Shown piece after piece: positions 7,028 to 13,739 of a stretch of 14,613 nucleotides of DNA. The stretch's first letter is position 1. Each line of letters begins with the position of its first letter. The translations under genes were made by a program, and so were the position numbers. The DNA lies in NCBI GenBank assembly GCA_963560245.1, contig CAUWNS010000040.1, positions 1 to 14,613 on the forward strand, given 5' to 3'. Below the pieces are notes generated by a model that searched no databases, was not told where the DNA came from, and saw nothing but the letters and a program-made list of their open reading frames with translations. Origin of the DNA: Pseudoruminococcus_B sp937901805 (lineage in GTDB: Bacteria > Bacillota > Clostridia > Oscillospirales > Ruminococcaceae).

Positions 7028-7230
7028 TGGATAAAAAGACTTGAAAAAAGTTATCAGAAACGGTATCAGGTAAGCCTTATGGAAAACAGTGGATTTGTCC
7101 GTCAACATGGCTTGGTAAGGTTTCAGTTAAATGCAAAAGAACACGATACCTGTCCAAAATGCGGCGGTATTATTTCCATTCACGTCGGGAATGGAGCGAG
7201 TGTTGGAAAAAAATAGAAGAAATTCTTTGA
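7028..7230 (+). pseudogene. Truncated, frameshifted DUF3795 gene (3' part only)
   Basis: From 7028 the plus strand reads WIKRLEKSYQKRYQVSLMEN and continues to HDTCPKCGGIISIH (Cys codons at 7151 and 7160). After the His codon at 7181 the frame is lost. Shifting frame restores REWSECWKKIEEIL and a TGA at 7228-7230. This matches the C-terminal half of DUF3795 proteins, where a 'RYxxSLxEN' helix precedes a CPKCGG...IH...ECSEC zinc-ribbon-like motif. One missing base just after 7183 explains the frameshift, and one expected cysteine is Trp. A stop (TGA, 7022-7024) blocks the frame upstream and no N-terminal half is visible, so the gene is dead. It lies 16 bases before the TfoX-like gene, suggesting a former two-gene operon. 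Confidence 0.6.
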
Positions 7231-7246
7231 AGGTTGGAGTGATACG

Positions 7247-7567
7247 ATGGCGTCAAGCAATGAATATCTACAATTTATTTTGGAACAATTGTCCGGGTTG
7301 GATGAGATTACATACCGCCCCATGATGGGCGAATTTATCATCTACTATCGCGGTAAAATAGTAGGCGGTATTTACGATAATCGGTTGTTGGTAAAACCGG
7401 TAAAACCCGCGGCGTCCTATATGCCTGTTCCCACATATGAGGTGCCCTATGAAGGAGCAAAAGAAATGCTGCTGGTGGAGGAAGTTGACAATCGGGAGTT
7501 TTTAAGAGGCCTGTTCAACGCCATGTATGATGAATTGCCAATGCCAAAACTCAAAAAGAAGAGATAG
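7247..7567 (+). CDS. TfoX/Sxy family N-terminal domain protein
   Basis: A 106-residue protein consisting only of the TfoX N-terminal domain. Conserved pieces are TYRPMMGEFIIYYRGKIVGG near residues 23-43, LLVKP, the PYEGAKEMLLVEEVDN segment and a final ELPMPKLKKKR. It starts at an ATG behind GGAGTG. In gamma-proteobacteria TfoX/Sxy is a competence regulator, but stand-alone N-terminal-domain proteins of Clostridia have no proven role, so competence should not be assumed. The first half of the domain (MASSNEYLQFILEQLSGLDE) is helical, and the family forms a small alpha/beta fold. It follows the remains of a DUF3795 gene and is convergent with the hemolysin III-type gene, with a shared terminator between. 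Confidence 0.85.
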   Translation: MASSNEYLQFILEQLSGLDEITYRPMMGEFIIYYRGKIVGGIYDNRLLVKPVKPAASYMPVPTYEVPYEGAKEMLLVEEVDNREFLRGLFNAMYDELPMPKLKKKR

Positions 7568-7679
7568 ACGGTTCCCGGGAGAGCCGGTAATTAGAAGGTT
7601 CAGGACGGTACTTCTCTGTAGTTTTTGGTTTTGCAGTTGGCGGGAACTGTCTGCGGTGCTTTATGGAACTCGCCGTTTT

Positions 7680-7720
7680 AAAAAAGAGCCTCTGCGGGAA
7701 AACCGCAGAGGCTCTTTTTT
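7680..7720. terminator. Bidirectional terminator between convergent genes
   Basis: An 18-bp perfect stem (7680-7697 with 7703-7720) has a GAAAA loop, with A and T runs on the outside. It serves the TfoX-like gene on the plus strand and the TrhA-like gene on the minus strand. Confidence 0.92.
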
Positions 7721-7745
7721 AAAAGAAATCCTGTTTTAGCGCTCT

Positions 7746-8399
7746 TTACGCGATAAAAAATAATACCAGGAGAAAGTGGAAAAAAGTTCCCGCTAAAACG
7801 AAGATGTGGAAAAGCTCATGGAATCCAAAAGCTGCGGAGAGGTTCGGCTTTTTTATAATATAGATAACTCCGCCGATGGTATAGGCAATTCCTCCAAGTA
7901 CCAGAAAAATAATTGCCCACAGCGGCATCGCCAGTACAGCGTCAAAGTCCAGTACAATGGACCAGCCCATTAGCAGGTAAAATAGGGTGGACAACCAACG
8001 CGGCGCTTGAAACCAACACATTTTAATGATGATTCCCAGAATCCCAATTATCCAGATGGCAGCGGTGAAAATTACATTGGTTGGTGTTTCCATCATGTTC
8101 AGACAGATGGGAGTGTAGGTTCCTGCAATCAGAATAAAAATAACAGAGTGATCCAATCTTCTCAAAAGGGCGACTATCTTGGGCTTGGCATTACTAAAAT
8201 GGTAGACAGCGCTGGCGCTGTATAGGGCGACCATGGAAATCCCAAATAAAACCACAGAAACCAGACGGACAGTGGTGAACCCCGGATCCAGGCACGCTTT
8301 TAGTATCATTAAGGCCGTGGCAAAAACAGAGGCAACCGCTCCAAGGAAATGAGTATAGGAACTCATAGGTTCCCGTGCTTTTTGAAAAGCGGACGTCAT
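7746..8399 (-). CDS. trhA: Hemolysin III / TrhA family seven-helix membrane protein
   Basis: A 217-residue polytopic protein of the HlyIII/PAQR superfamily with seven predicted membrane helices. The family's metal-site residues are present: Ser and His in SASAVYHF, Asp in LLRRLDHS, and the two His of the C-terminal FHELFHIFV (H-x3-H), preceding a last hydrophobic helix. The length and the opening REPMSSYTHFLGAV match bacterial YqfA/TrhA proteins. The name 'hemolysin III' is historical; E. coli TrhA has been linked to membrane energetics and lipid homeostasis, not to secreted toxin. The start is the ATG after GAGGTGAT. It is a single gene, divergent from the DUF1836-pap operon. A TATAAT (complement of 8450-8455) is a likely -10. 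Confidence 0.9.
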   Translation of the reverse strand: MTSAFQKAREPMSSYTHFLGAVASVFATALMILKACLDPGFTTVRLVSVVLFGISMVALYSASAVYHFSNAKPKIVALLRRLDHSVIFILIAGTYTPICLNMMETPTNVIFTAAIWIIGILGIIIKMCWFQAPRWLSTLFYLLMGWSIVLDFDAVLAMPLWAIIFLVLGGIAYTIGGVIYIIKKPNLSAAFGFHELFHIFVLAGTFFHFLLVLFFIA

Positions 8400-8449
8400 A
8401 ATATCACCTCATTAATTGTATTATGTAGTATTTAAAACCATATGATATA

Positions 8450-8480
8450 ATTATAATAACATGTTTGACTGAAATTACAA
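8450..8480 (-). promoter_or_regulatory. Possible promoter of the TrhA-like gene
   Basis: On the minus strand a consensus TATAAT (complement of 8450-8455) has a TTGTAA (complement of 8475-8480) 19 bases upstream. The spacing is long, so only the -10 is convincing. Confidence 0.4.
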
Positions 8481-8487
8481 GTACTGA

Positions 8488-8516
8488 TTGAAAAGTTTAC
8501 AATTTTGTTATATGAT
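8488..8516 (+). promoter_or_regulatory. Sigma-A promoter of the DUF1836-pap operon
   Basis: TTGAAA at 8488-8493 and TATGAT at 8511-8516 are separated by exactly 17 bases. The predicted transcription start near 8523 lies downstream of the ATG at 8505, so that ATG cannot be the start codon of the DUF1836 gene. Confidence 0.75.
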
Positions 8517-8549
8517 GAATACAAAATAAAAGATGAGGAGGCGTATCCG

Positions 8550-9107
8550 GTGGAGTCAATTGAAGAAATTTCCCCTGTAATTGAACGGGTCTTGCAGGAT
8601 GGAAAAATTGAACTGTCCGATATCCCTCAGATTGATTTGTACATCGACCAGATTACGACTCTGGTAGACAGCAAACTTTCCAGAATGTGCCGCGTTCCGG
8701 AAGAAAAACTCCTGACAAAGGCTATGGTTAACAATTATAGTAAGGAAAAGCTGATTTCCCCGACAAAAGGGAAAAAATACAGCAGGGAACAAATAATTCG
8801 CATTCTAATGATATGTTACCTCAAACAGGTGCTTTCCATTCAAGATATCAAACGGCTTCTTTCCCGGATAGAAGGGGAAGAAGAATCCCAGCAGGTATAT
8901 GAAATGCTGCTGCAGGAAAAACAACAGGTAGCCGCGCAGATCTCCTCACAGGCAGAGGAATACCTCTCAAAAAGAGAAACTATGCGTCCGGAAGATGCTG
9001 TGGAACTAATCCTGCACCTTTCGCTGCTTTCTTCTTACACGAAGCGCGTCAGTGAGGCCCTAATCGACGTTCTCTTTTCCAAAGAGGAGAAACCGGCTGC
9101 AGATTGA
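8550..9107 (+). CDS. DUF1836 domain-containing protein
   Basis: A 185-residue protein read from a GTG at 8550, which lies 8 bases after GAGGAGG. An in-frame ATG at 8505 overlaps the promoter -10 and is rejected. The conserved DUF1836 core runs from about residue 23: IPQIDLYIDQITTLVDSKL, LTKAMVNNYSKEKLISPTKG, KKYSREQIIRILMICYLKQV, LSIQDIKRLL. This pattern resembles MerR-like winged helix-turn-helix regions (the 'MVNNYSK...P...KKYS' stretch), and such proteins are often suspected to be DNA-binding, but no function is proven. The C-terminal third is helical and Gln/Glu-rich. It is followed 15 bases later by the polyphosphate:AMP phosphotransferase gene and shares its promoter, so a role in regulating or assisting that enzyme is possible (inference). 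Confidence 0.85.
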   Translation: MESIEEISPVIERVLQDGKIELSDIPQIDLYIDQITTLVDSKLSRMCRVPEEKLLTKAMVNNYSKEKLISPTKGKKYSREQIIRILMICYLKQVLSIQDIKRLLSRIEGEEESQQVYEMLLQEKQQVAAQISSQAEEYLSKRETMRPEDAVELILHLSLLSSYTKRVSEALIDVLFSKEEKPAAD

Positions 9108-9122
9108 GAAAGAGGTGCCGCT

Positions 9123-10610
9123 ATGTTATATGAAACAAATTTGAACCAGAAACTCGAAAAAGCAGAATATCAGGAAAAGATTGAACCGCTCAAGGGAAAA
9201 TTGGAACGGTTGGCACTGCGTGTGAGGGCGGAAAAGCTTCCGGTGATTATCCTGTTTGAAGGTTTTGGCGCCGCTGGAAAAGGCTCGATGATTTCCAAAC
9301 TCATTGATAACCTGGATCCCCGTGGGTTCAGTGTGCATACAATTGCAAAACCTACGGAAACCGAACTGCGCATGCCGCCGATGTGGCGCTACTGGAATAC
9401 CATCCCCCAGTATGGGCAGATTTCCGTCATGGATCGCAGCTGGTATCGGGATGTTTCGGTGGACAGTGTGGATGACTTTGAGCGCAGCGACGTCATTGAA
9501 CAGGGACTGGAGGACATCCGCTGTTTTGAGCGGCAGCTGGTCGACAGTGGATACTTGATTATCAAATTTTTCCTGCAAATCAGCAAAGCAGAACAGAAAA
9601 GACGTTTTGAAAAGCTGGAACGCAGCGGTTTTACCAACTGGCGCGTCACCAAAGAGGATTGGCGGCACAACCGGGAATATGACAAACATCTCAAGGCTTT
9701 TGACGAGATGATCGAGACGACAAGCGTCAGTTACGCTCCCTGGACGGTTGTAGAGGCAACCGATAAACGGTTTGCTTTTTATAAAGTTCTCAGCCATGTG
9801 GTGGAACGCCTGAAGCAGGCCCTGGATGACAAACAACATGGCGGGATGAGTAAACAGCCAGTCGTTCCCAAAGATTTCGGGATTGTTAAAACTCCGTTGC
9901 TCAGCGAAATTGATCTGAACCGCAGTGCGGAGGAATCCCAGTATAAACGGGAGCTTAAACGCTATCAGAAACGGCTGGGCGAACTGCACAGCGAGTTGTA
10001 CCTGCGGAAAATTCCCATGGTCATTGCCTATGAGGGATGGGATGCAGCTGGAAAAGGTGGAAATATTAAACGCGTGACCAAGGCGCTCGACCCCCGTGGA
10101 TATGAAGTTGTGCCCATTGCCGCACCGACGAAAATTGAGCTGGAGCACCACTATCTGTGGCGTTTTTGGAGCAATCTGCCCAAATCCGGGCATATTACCA
10201 TTTTTGACAGGAGCTGGTATGGACGCGTTATGGTAGAGCGTATCGAAGGCTTTTGCACCAAAGAAGATTGGGAACATGCCTATCGCGAAATCAACGAATT
10301 CGAGCAGTACCTTTATGAGCACGGGATGCTGGTGATGAAATTCTGGCTGCATATTGATAAAGATGAACAGCTCAAACGCTTTGAAAAGCGGCAGAATACG
10401 CCGGAAAAGCGCTGGAAAATTACGGAAGAGGATTTTAGAAACCGAGAAAAATGGGATCAATATGAAGTGGCTGTCAATGAAATGCTGCAAAAAACAAATA
10501 CGGAAAACTGCCCCTGGTTGATTGTGGAATCCAATGATAAACGGTATGCGCGTTTGAAGGCAATGAAGAAAATTGTAGAATACGTGGAACATCAACTGAA
10601 AATTTTATAA
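9123..10610 (+). CDS. pap: Polyphosphate:AMP phosphotransferase (two-domain PPK2)
   Basis: A 495-residue cytoplasmic enzyme made of two tandem PPK2 domains, the layout and length of Pap proteins. These transfer a phosphate from polyphosphate to AMP, giving ADP. Domain 1 (about 20-240) has a Walker A-like GFGAAGKGS at 47-55 and DRSWY at 104-108. Domain 2 (about 275-495) has GWDAAGKGG at 305-313 and DRSWYGRVMVERI from 362. Both also share W(R/-)(Y/F)W and a distal VE(A/S)(T/N)DKR motif. Domain 1 has Gly where domain 2 has Asp in the G-W-D Walker motif, and DRSWYRDV instead of DRSWYGRV. It may therefore be less active and domain 2 the main catalyst (inference). It starts at ATG after GAGGTG, 15 bases from the DUF1836 stop, in one operon. 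No obvious U-tract terminator follows. Confidence 0.93.
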   Translation: MLYETNLNQKLEKAEYQEKIEPLKGKLERLALRVRAEKLPVIILFEGFGAAGKGSMISKLIDNLDPRGFSVHTIAKPTETELRMPPMWRYWNTIPQYGQISVMDRSWYRDVSVDSVDDFERSDVIEQGLEDIRCFERQLVDSGYLIIKFFLQISKAEQKRRFEKLERSGFTNWRVTKEDWRHNREYDKHLKAFDEMIETTSVSYAPWTVVEATDKRFAFYKVLSHVVERLKQALDDKQHGGMSKQPVVPKDFGIVKTPLLSEIDLNRSAEESQYKRELKRYQKRLGELHSELYLRKIPMVIAYEGWDAAGKGGNIKRVTKALDPRGYEVVPIAAPTKIELEHHYLWRFWSNLPKSGHITIFDRSWYGRVMVERIEGFCTKEDWEHAYREINEFEQYLYEHGMLVMKFWLHIDKDEQLKRFEKRQNTPEKRWKITEEDFRNREKWDQYEVAVNEMLQKTNTENCPWLIVESNDKRYARLKAMKKIVEYVEHQLKIL

Positions 10611-10682
10611 TGAATTTGCTGATTTTTCTGATTTTCTTTGGCCTCATATTCATATACCGTCTGATATGTTTTTTGGAAAGCG

Positions 10683-10714
10683 GCGCCTGTAAATTACAAG
10701 GTATTTGCAGGCGC
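10683..10714 (+). other. Hairpin downstream of pap without a T-run
   Basis: A 12-bp stem (10683-10694 with 10703-10714, one U-G pair) has an 8-base loop but no T-tract after it. It could be a weak terminator, an RNA-stability element or a leader structure of the following gene, whose GTG start is about 35 bases further on. Confidence 0.4.
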
Positions 10715-10749
10715 TGCCATTTGTAATGACGACATCGAGGTGAACGGCT

Positions 10750-11901
10750 GTGGAACGGGTGAAATGTGGAATTGACCGTATTGAAAAATACGACTATCTG
10801 TTTTCCAAAAAGAGAATCGGACTGGTGACTTCACCGGCCGGATATGATGCACAGATGCGATCAAGTGTGGATCTTTTTTTGCAGCGGTATAATCTGCGTG
10901 CAGTCTTTTCTCCGGAATTTGGCCTTTATGGGGACAAAAAAGCAGGGGAAAATGTTTCCACTTTTGTGGATGATCGCATTGGGATTTGTGTCTATGGAAT
11001 TTATGGAGGGACGGATCGCCCGGTTCCCGGAATGCTGTCCGATATCGACGTACTGGTCTTTGATGTGCAGAATACCGGCGTGCGCTATTCCAGTTTCCCA
11101 TGGACACTGCTTACCTGTATGCAAAGCTGTGCAAAAGAGGGGAAATCATTTGTTGTGCTAGATCGGCCTAATCCTCTGGGAGGAATACAGGTAGAAGGCT
11201 GCCGTCCGGAAATTTTGGAAGATGAAAAATACCTCTCGTATGGAATTCCTCAGCGCTATGCACTGACGATTGGGGAACTGGCTTTTTTCTTAAACCATGA
11301 GAAAAAAATTGGGTGTGACGTACATGTGATCCCCATGGAGCATTACCGAAGAGATATGCTGTTTGAGGATACCGGACTTGTCTATCTCCCGCCTACTCCG
11401 AATCTTCCTACCCCGGATGCGGCGCTTTTGTACTCCGGCACGGGTATGCTGGAGCAGACAGCGCTTTCAGTTGGGCTTGGTACTTCCGTTCCCTATCAGC
11501 AGGTGGGAGCCCCTTGGCTGGATGGTTACGAACTGGCAAGCCGGCTCAACGAAAAGGCGTTGCCGGGGATTGTATTTCGTCCCGTGCGCTTCTTCCCATC
11601 ACAGGGACGGTACCGGGAACGGCGCTGTTACGGTGTGCAGCTGCATCTGACGGACAAAAGAGCGGCGCGTCCGGCGCAGGCGGCACTTTATCTGCTGGGA
11701 GAAGCATTTTCCATGGCGCCGGAATCGATCCGATTTTTTTCCCCGGAAGACGAACAGTCTGTCCGCACGAAATTTGATTATGTAGTGGGGACCAGCCGTG
11801 TGCGCACTGCTGTCAGGGACGTTGATTACCTTATTCGGATGTTTGCATTGGACGCCGAACAGTTTGAAAAAGAAAAACAAAAATATCATATTTATGAATA
11901 A
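10750..11901 (+). CDS. DUF1343 protein, NamZ-like exo-beta-N-acetylmuramidase homologue
   Basis: A 383-residue protein matching DUF1343 throughout. It has CGIDRI at the start, KRIGLVTSPAG near 21-31, FSPEFGLYGDKKAGENV from about 53, and YGIYGGTDRPVPGML. Further on are DIDVLVFDVQNTGVRYSSFP, LDRPNPLGG, then GTSVPYQQVGAPWLDGYEL. The characterised member, B. subtilis NamZ (YbbC), removes terminal N-acetylmuramic acid from peptidoglycan fragments during wall recycling. It starts at a GTG 9 bases after a GAGGTG. There is no signal peptide, unlike secreted NamZ, so action on imported muropeptides in the cytoplasm is possible. The family's usual P-E-H-G is P-E-F-G here; Glu56 is kept but the His is Phe, so activity should not be assumed. 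Confidence 0.88.
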   Translation: MERVKCGIDRIEKYDYLFSKKRIGLVTSPAGYDAQMRSSVDLFLQRYNLRAVFSPEFGLYGDKKAGENVSTFVDDRIGICVYGIYGGTDRPVPGMLSDIDVLVFDVQNTGVRYSSFPWTLLTCMQSCAKEGKSFVVLDRPNPLGGIQVEGCRPEILEDEKYLSYGIPQRYALTIGELAFFLNHEKKIGCDVHVIPMEHYRRDMLFEDTGLVYLPPTPNLPTPDAALLYSGTGMLEQTALSVGLGTSVPYQQVGAPWLDGYELASRLNEKALPGIVFRPVRFFPSQGRYRERRCYGVQLHLTDKRAARPAQAALYLLGEAFSMAPESIRFFSPEDEQSVRTKFDYVVGTSRVRTAVRDVDYLIRMFALDAEQFEKEKQKYHIYE

Positions 11902-11991
11902 AGCGTCATACGGAAGGAAGGGATATGAAAACAGGGAAACTGTTTTTGGGCCTTTGCGTCCAATATGGCACAAAGGAAAGTAGGGGTTCGA

Positions 11992-12384
11992 ATGGTTCAT
12001 CTTCGACCGCACCATGGGCTGTGTATTCAACAATTTGTGGGAAAAGGATACAGCGAAGAATTTGTGAAAAATATGACGGAAATCATTGGTGTGTTGGAAA
12101 AATCGCCGCAGCAGGAAGTGGAACTGTGCTGTCAGGCGGATGATTTGTGCAGATGTTGTCCTCATAAGCAGGAACAAGGGTGTACTTCCGGACAAAAAGT
12201 GGAACAATACGATGCCGCCTGTCTTGCTTTATGCGGGTATACTCCGGGAACGAGGATCCCCTGGAAGGAATTTCGGGAAACAGTCGCAAGGGAGATTCTC
12301 CGTGCCGGCAAATTGGAAACGGTATGCAAAGGGTGTGAATGGCTGTCCATTTGTCTGGATTTTTACCGGACAAAAACAATCTAA
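11992..12384 (+). CDS. DUF1284 domain-containing cysteine-rich protein
   Basis: A 130-residue protein opening MVHLRPHHGLCIQQFVGKGY, the hallmark start of DUF1284 (R-P-H-H-x-L-C). The family's later motifs follow: QADDLCRCCPHK, KVEQYDAACLALCGY and VCKGCEWLSIC. It has 12 cysteines, clustered as in metal- or Fe-S-binding proteins, plus His7 and His8. DUF1284 is thought to be iron-sulphur linked, but its reaction is unknown. The ATG at 11992 is chosen because family members start just before RPHH. The upstream in-frame ATG at 11965 would add nine unrelated residues. The ribosome site (AGGGG, or AGGAAAG further away) is weak. It lies about 90 bases after the NamZ-like gene and directly before the thioredoxin reductase promoter. 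Confidence 0.85.
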   Translation: MVHLRPHHGLCIQQFVGKGYSEEFVKNMTEIIGVLEKSPQQEVELCCQADDLCRCCPHKQEQGCTSGQKVEQYDAACLALCGYTPGTRIPWKEFRETVAREILRAGKLETVCKGCEWLSICLDFYRTKTI

Positions 12385-12413
12385 TTGCAAAATATACACG
12401 GATATAGTATACT
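12385..12413 (+). promoter_or_regulatory. Sigma-A promoter of trxB
   Basis: TTGCAA at 12385-12390 and TATACT at 12408-12413 are 17 bases apart. The -35 overlaps the TAA end of the DUF1284 gene. Its position shows that the frame open from 12385 does not mark the protein start. Confidence 0.75.
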
Positions 12414-12447
12414 TGGAATTAACAGGAAAAGAATGGAGGCAACAGAA

Positions 12448-13362
12448 ATGGAAGATATTTTGATTATTGGCGGCGGAACCGCAGGTCTTGCGGCTGCCAT
12501 TTACGGCGTGCGTGCAGGACACAGCGTCACCGTTCTGGAAAAAATGCCGATGCCGGGCGGCCAGATTTTTAATACTCCAGAGGTAGAAAACTATCCGGGC
12601 ATTCCCAAAATTTCCGGGTTTGATTTTTGTCAGCAGATTGCGAAACAGGCCAAGGATTTAGGGGCAAAAGTGGTCAGCCGGAAGATCTCCTCAGTCTCTT
12701 GTACTGAAAAAGAAAAAGTCGTTGTTACAAATAAAGAGGAATACCATGCGAAAACAGTGATCATTGCCAACGGCGCACAGCATCGTTTGCTCGGCTGCGA
12801 GGGGGAAGAGCGGCTTAGCGGGCGCGGCGTATCCTACTGTGCAACCTGTGACGGGGCGTTTTATAAGGGCAAGGACGTCGTCATAGTCGGCGGAGGCAAT
12901 ACGGCGCTGGAAGACGCCTTGTTCCTTGCAAATAACTGCAGCAAAGTAACCCTCATCCACCGCAGGGATACATTCCGTGCACACCAGGTGACAGTGGATG
13001 CGGTTCTTGCAAAGGAAAATATTGAGGTTGTGTATGATTCCGTTGTTGAATCCATCCATGGCGAAAAAAGCGTTGAAAGTGTAACAGTGAAAAATGTGAA
13101 GGATGGCAGCGAGCGGGAAATTGCAGTTTCCGGCGTATTTGTTGCAGTGGGCCTGGTGCCGGATAACAGCCTGTTCGAAGGCGTGATTGATCTGGATGAA
13201 GGCGGTTATATCCGTGCAGGAGAAGATTGTCATACCAATGTTCCGGGCGTATTTGTCGCAGGGGATACCAGGACAAAACTTCTCCGCCAGCTGATTACTG
13301 CGGCGTCGGATGGAGCTGTTGCGGCGGTTGAGGCATCCAACTATATCAGTCAGAACTGGTAA
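12448..13362 (+). CDS. trxB: Thioredoxin reductase (NADPH, FAD)
   Basis: A 304-residue flavoprotein of the low-molecular-weight bacterial TrxR class, which passes electrons from NADPH through FAD to thioredoxin. It has the FAD-binding GGGTAG at residues 8-13 and the redox-active CATC at Cys131 and Cys134 (SYCATCDG). The NADPH fold GGGNTALEDA starts at 148, HRRDTFRA holds the 2'-phosphate-binding arginines, and the C-terminal FAD motif is GDTRTKLLRQLITAASDGAV. HRRxxxR indicates NADPH rather than ferredoxin-type TrxR. The start is the ATG at 12448, 8 bases after GGAGG. Upstream in-frame codons overlap the promoter or the ribosome site. It is monocistronic between its own promoter and terminator. 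No thioredoxin gene is adjacent. Confidence 0.93.
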   Translation: MEDILIIGGGTAGLAAAIYGVRAGHSVTVLEKMPMPGGQIFNTPEVENYPGIPKISGFDFCQQIAKQAKDLGAKVVSRKISSVSCTEKEKVVVTNKEEYHAKTVIIANGAQHRLLGCEGEERLSGRGVSYCATCDGAFYKGKDVVIVGGGNTALEDALFLANNCSKVTLIHRRDTFRAHQVTVDAVLAKENIEVVYDSVVESIHGEKSVESVTVKNVKDGSEREIAVSGVFVAVGLVPDNSLFEGVIDLDEGGYIRAGEDCHTNVPGVFVAGDTRTKLLRQLITAASDGAVAAVEASNYISQNW

Positions 13363-13386
13363 ATTTGTGAAAACAGAGTGCTTTTC

Positions 13387-13415
13387 AGCAGGGTGATACC
13401 ATCACCCTGCTTTTT
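13387..13415 (+). terminator. Rho-independent terminator of trxB
   Basis: An 11-bp perfect stem (13387-13397 with 13401-13411) has an ACC loop followed by TTTTT, 25 bases after the trxB stop. Confidence 0.92.
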
Positions 13416-13469
13416 GTATACAAGAAAATAGAATATCGAATAGTAATTCAATTGAAAAAGGAGACACAT

Positions 13470-13637
13470 ATGGACAATAATTTCATCTCCATAAAACCGG
13501 AAAAGCACACCCCGCAATTTCGAACCGATCTTCTCAAAATCCGGGATACATACCGGTAGTTGGAAAAGGGTACAATTACAGATGATAAATGGCTGAGTGC
13601 TTCTGGTAGAGAAAAGTGTAAAAAGAATTCCCAGTAA
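13470..13637 (+). pseudogene. Short ORF broken by an in-frame TAG (29 aa, or 55 codons read through)
   Basis: A strong AAAAAGGAG ribosome site precedes an ATG at 13470. The frame reads MDNNFISIKPEKHTPQFRTD and ends at a TAG (13557-13559) after 29 residues. Past the TAG the same frame stays open for 26 more codons (LEKGTITDDKWLSASGREK...) to a TAA at 13635-13637, and the downstream part still looks protein-like. This fits either a recently truncated gene start (CAG to TAG is one change) or a genuine tiny peptide. I do not recognise the family. It lies between the trxB terminator and the copper promoter. Confidence 0.4.
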
Positions 13638-13663
13638 AAAAGTAAACTTTTTTCAAAAAAGGC

Positions 13664-13692
13664 TTGAAAATACCCATAGGGGGTATTATAAT
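13664..13692 (+). promoter_or_regulatory. Promoter of the csoR-copA operon
   Basis: TTGAAA at 13664-13669 and a consensus TATAAT at 13687-13692 are exactly 17 bases apart. The spacer between them is almost entirely occupied by the first CsoR-type palindrome. Confidence 0.88.
13669..13687. promoter_or_regulatory. CsoR operator 1
   Basis: AATACCC-ATAGG-GGGTATT is a 19-bp palindrome with perfect 7-base arms and a 5-base centre. It resembles known CsoR operators, which have inverted TACCC/GGGTA repeats with G/C tracts. It fills the promoter spacer, so bound repressor would block RNA polymerase. Confidence 0.8.
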
Positions 13693-13703
13693 AGAGAAAT
13701 CAA

Positions 13704-13722
13704 AATACCCCATAAGGGTATT
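13704..13722. promoter_or_regulatory. CsoR operator 2
   Basis: AATACCC-CATAA-GGGTATT has the same arms and the same 5-base centre length as operator 1, with centres 35 bases apart. It lies just downstream of the expected transcription start and just before the csoR ribosome site. Confidence 0.78.
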
Positions 13723-13739
13723 TTTCAGGAGGTTTGCAG

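Noticed and set aside
9126..10595. 489-codon open frame on the minus strand opposite pap
   Set aside because: It is a shadow of the strongly supported Pap frame, has a composition rich in Phe, His and Gln, no ribosome site and no recognisable domain.
11965..11991. Nine-residue upstream extension of the DUF1284 protein
   Set aside because: Family members begin directly before the RPHH motif, and the ATG at 11965 has no ribosome site at proper distance.
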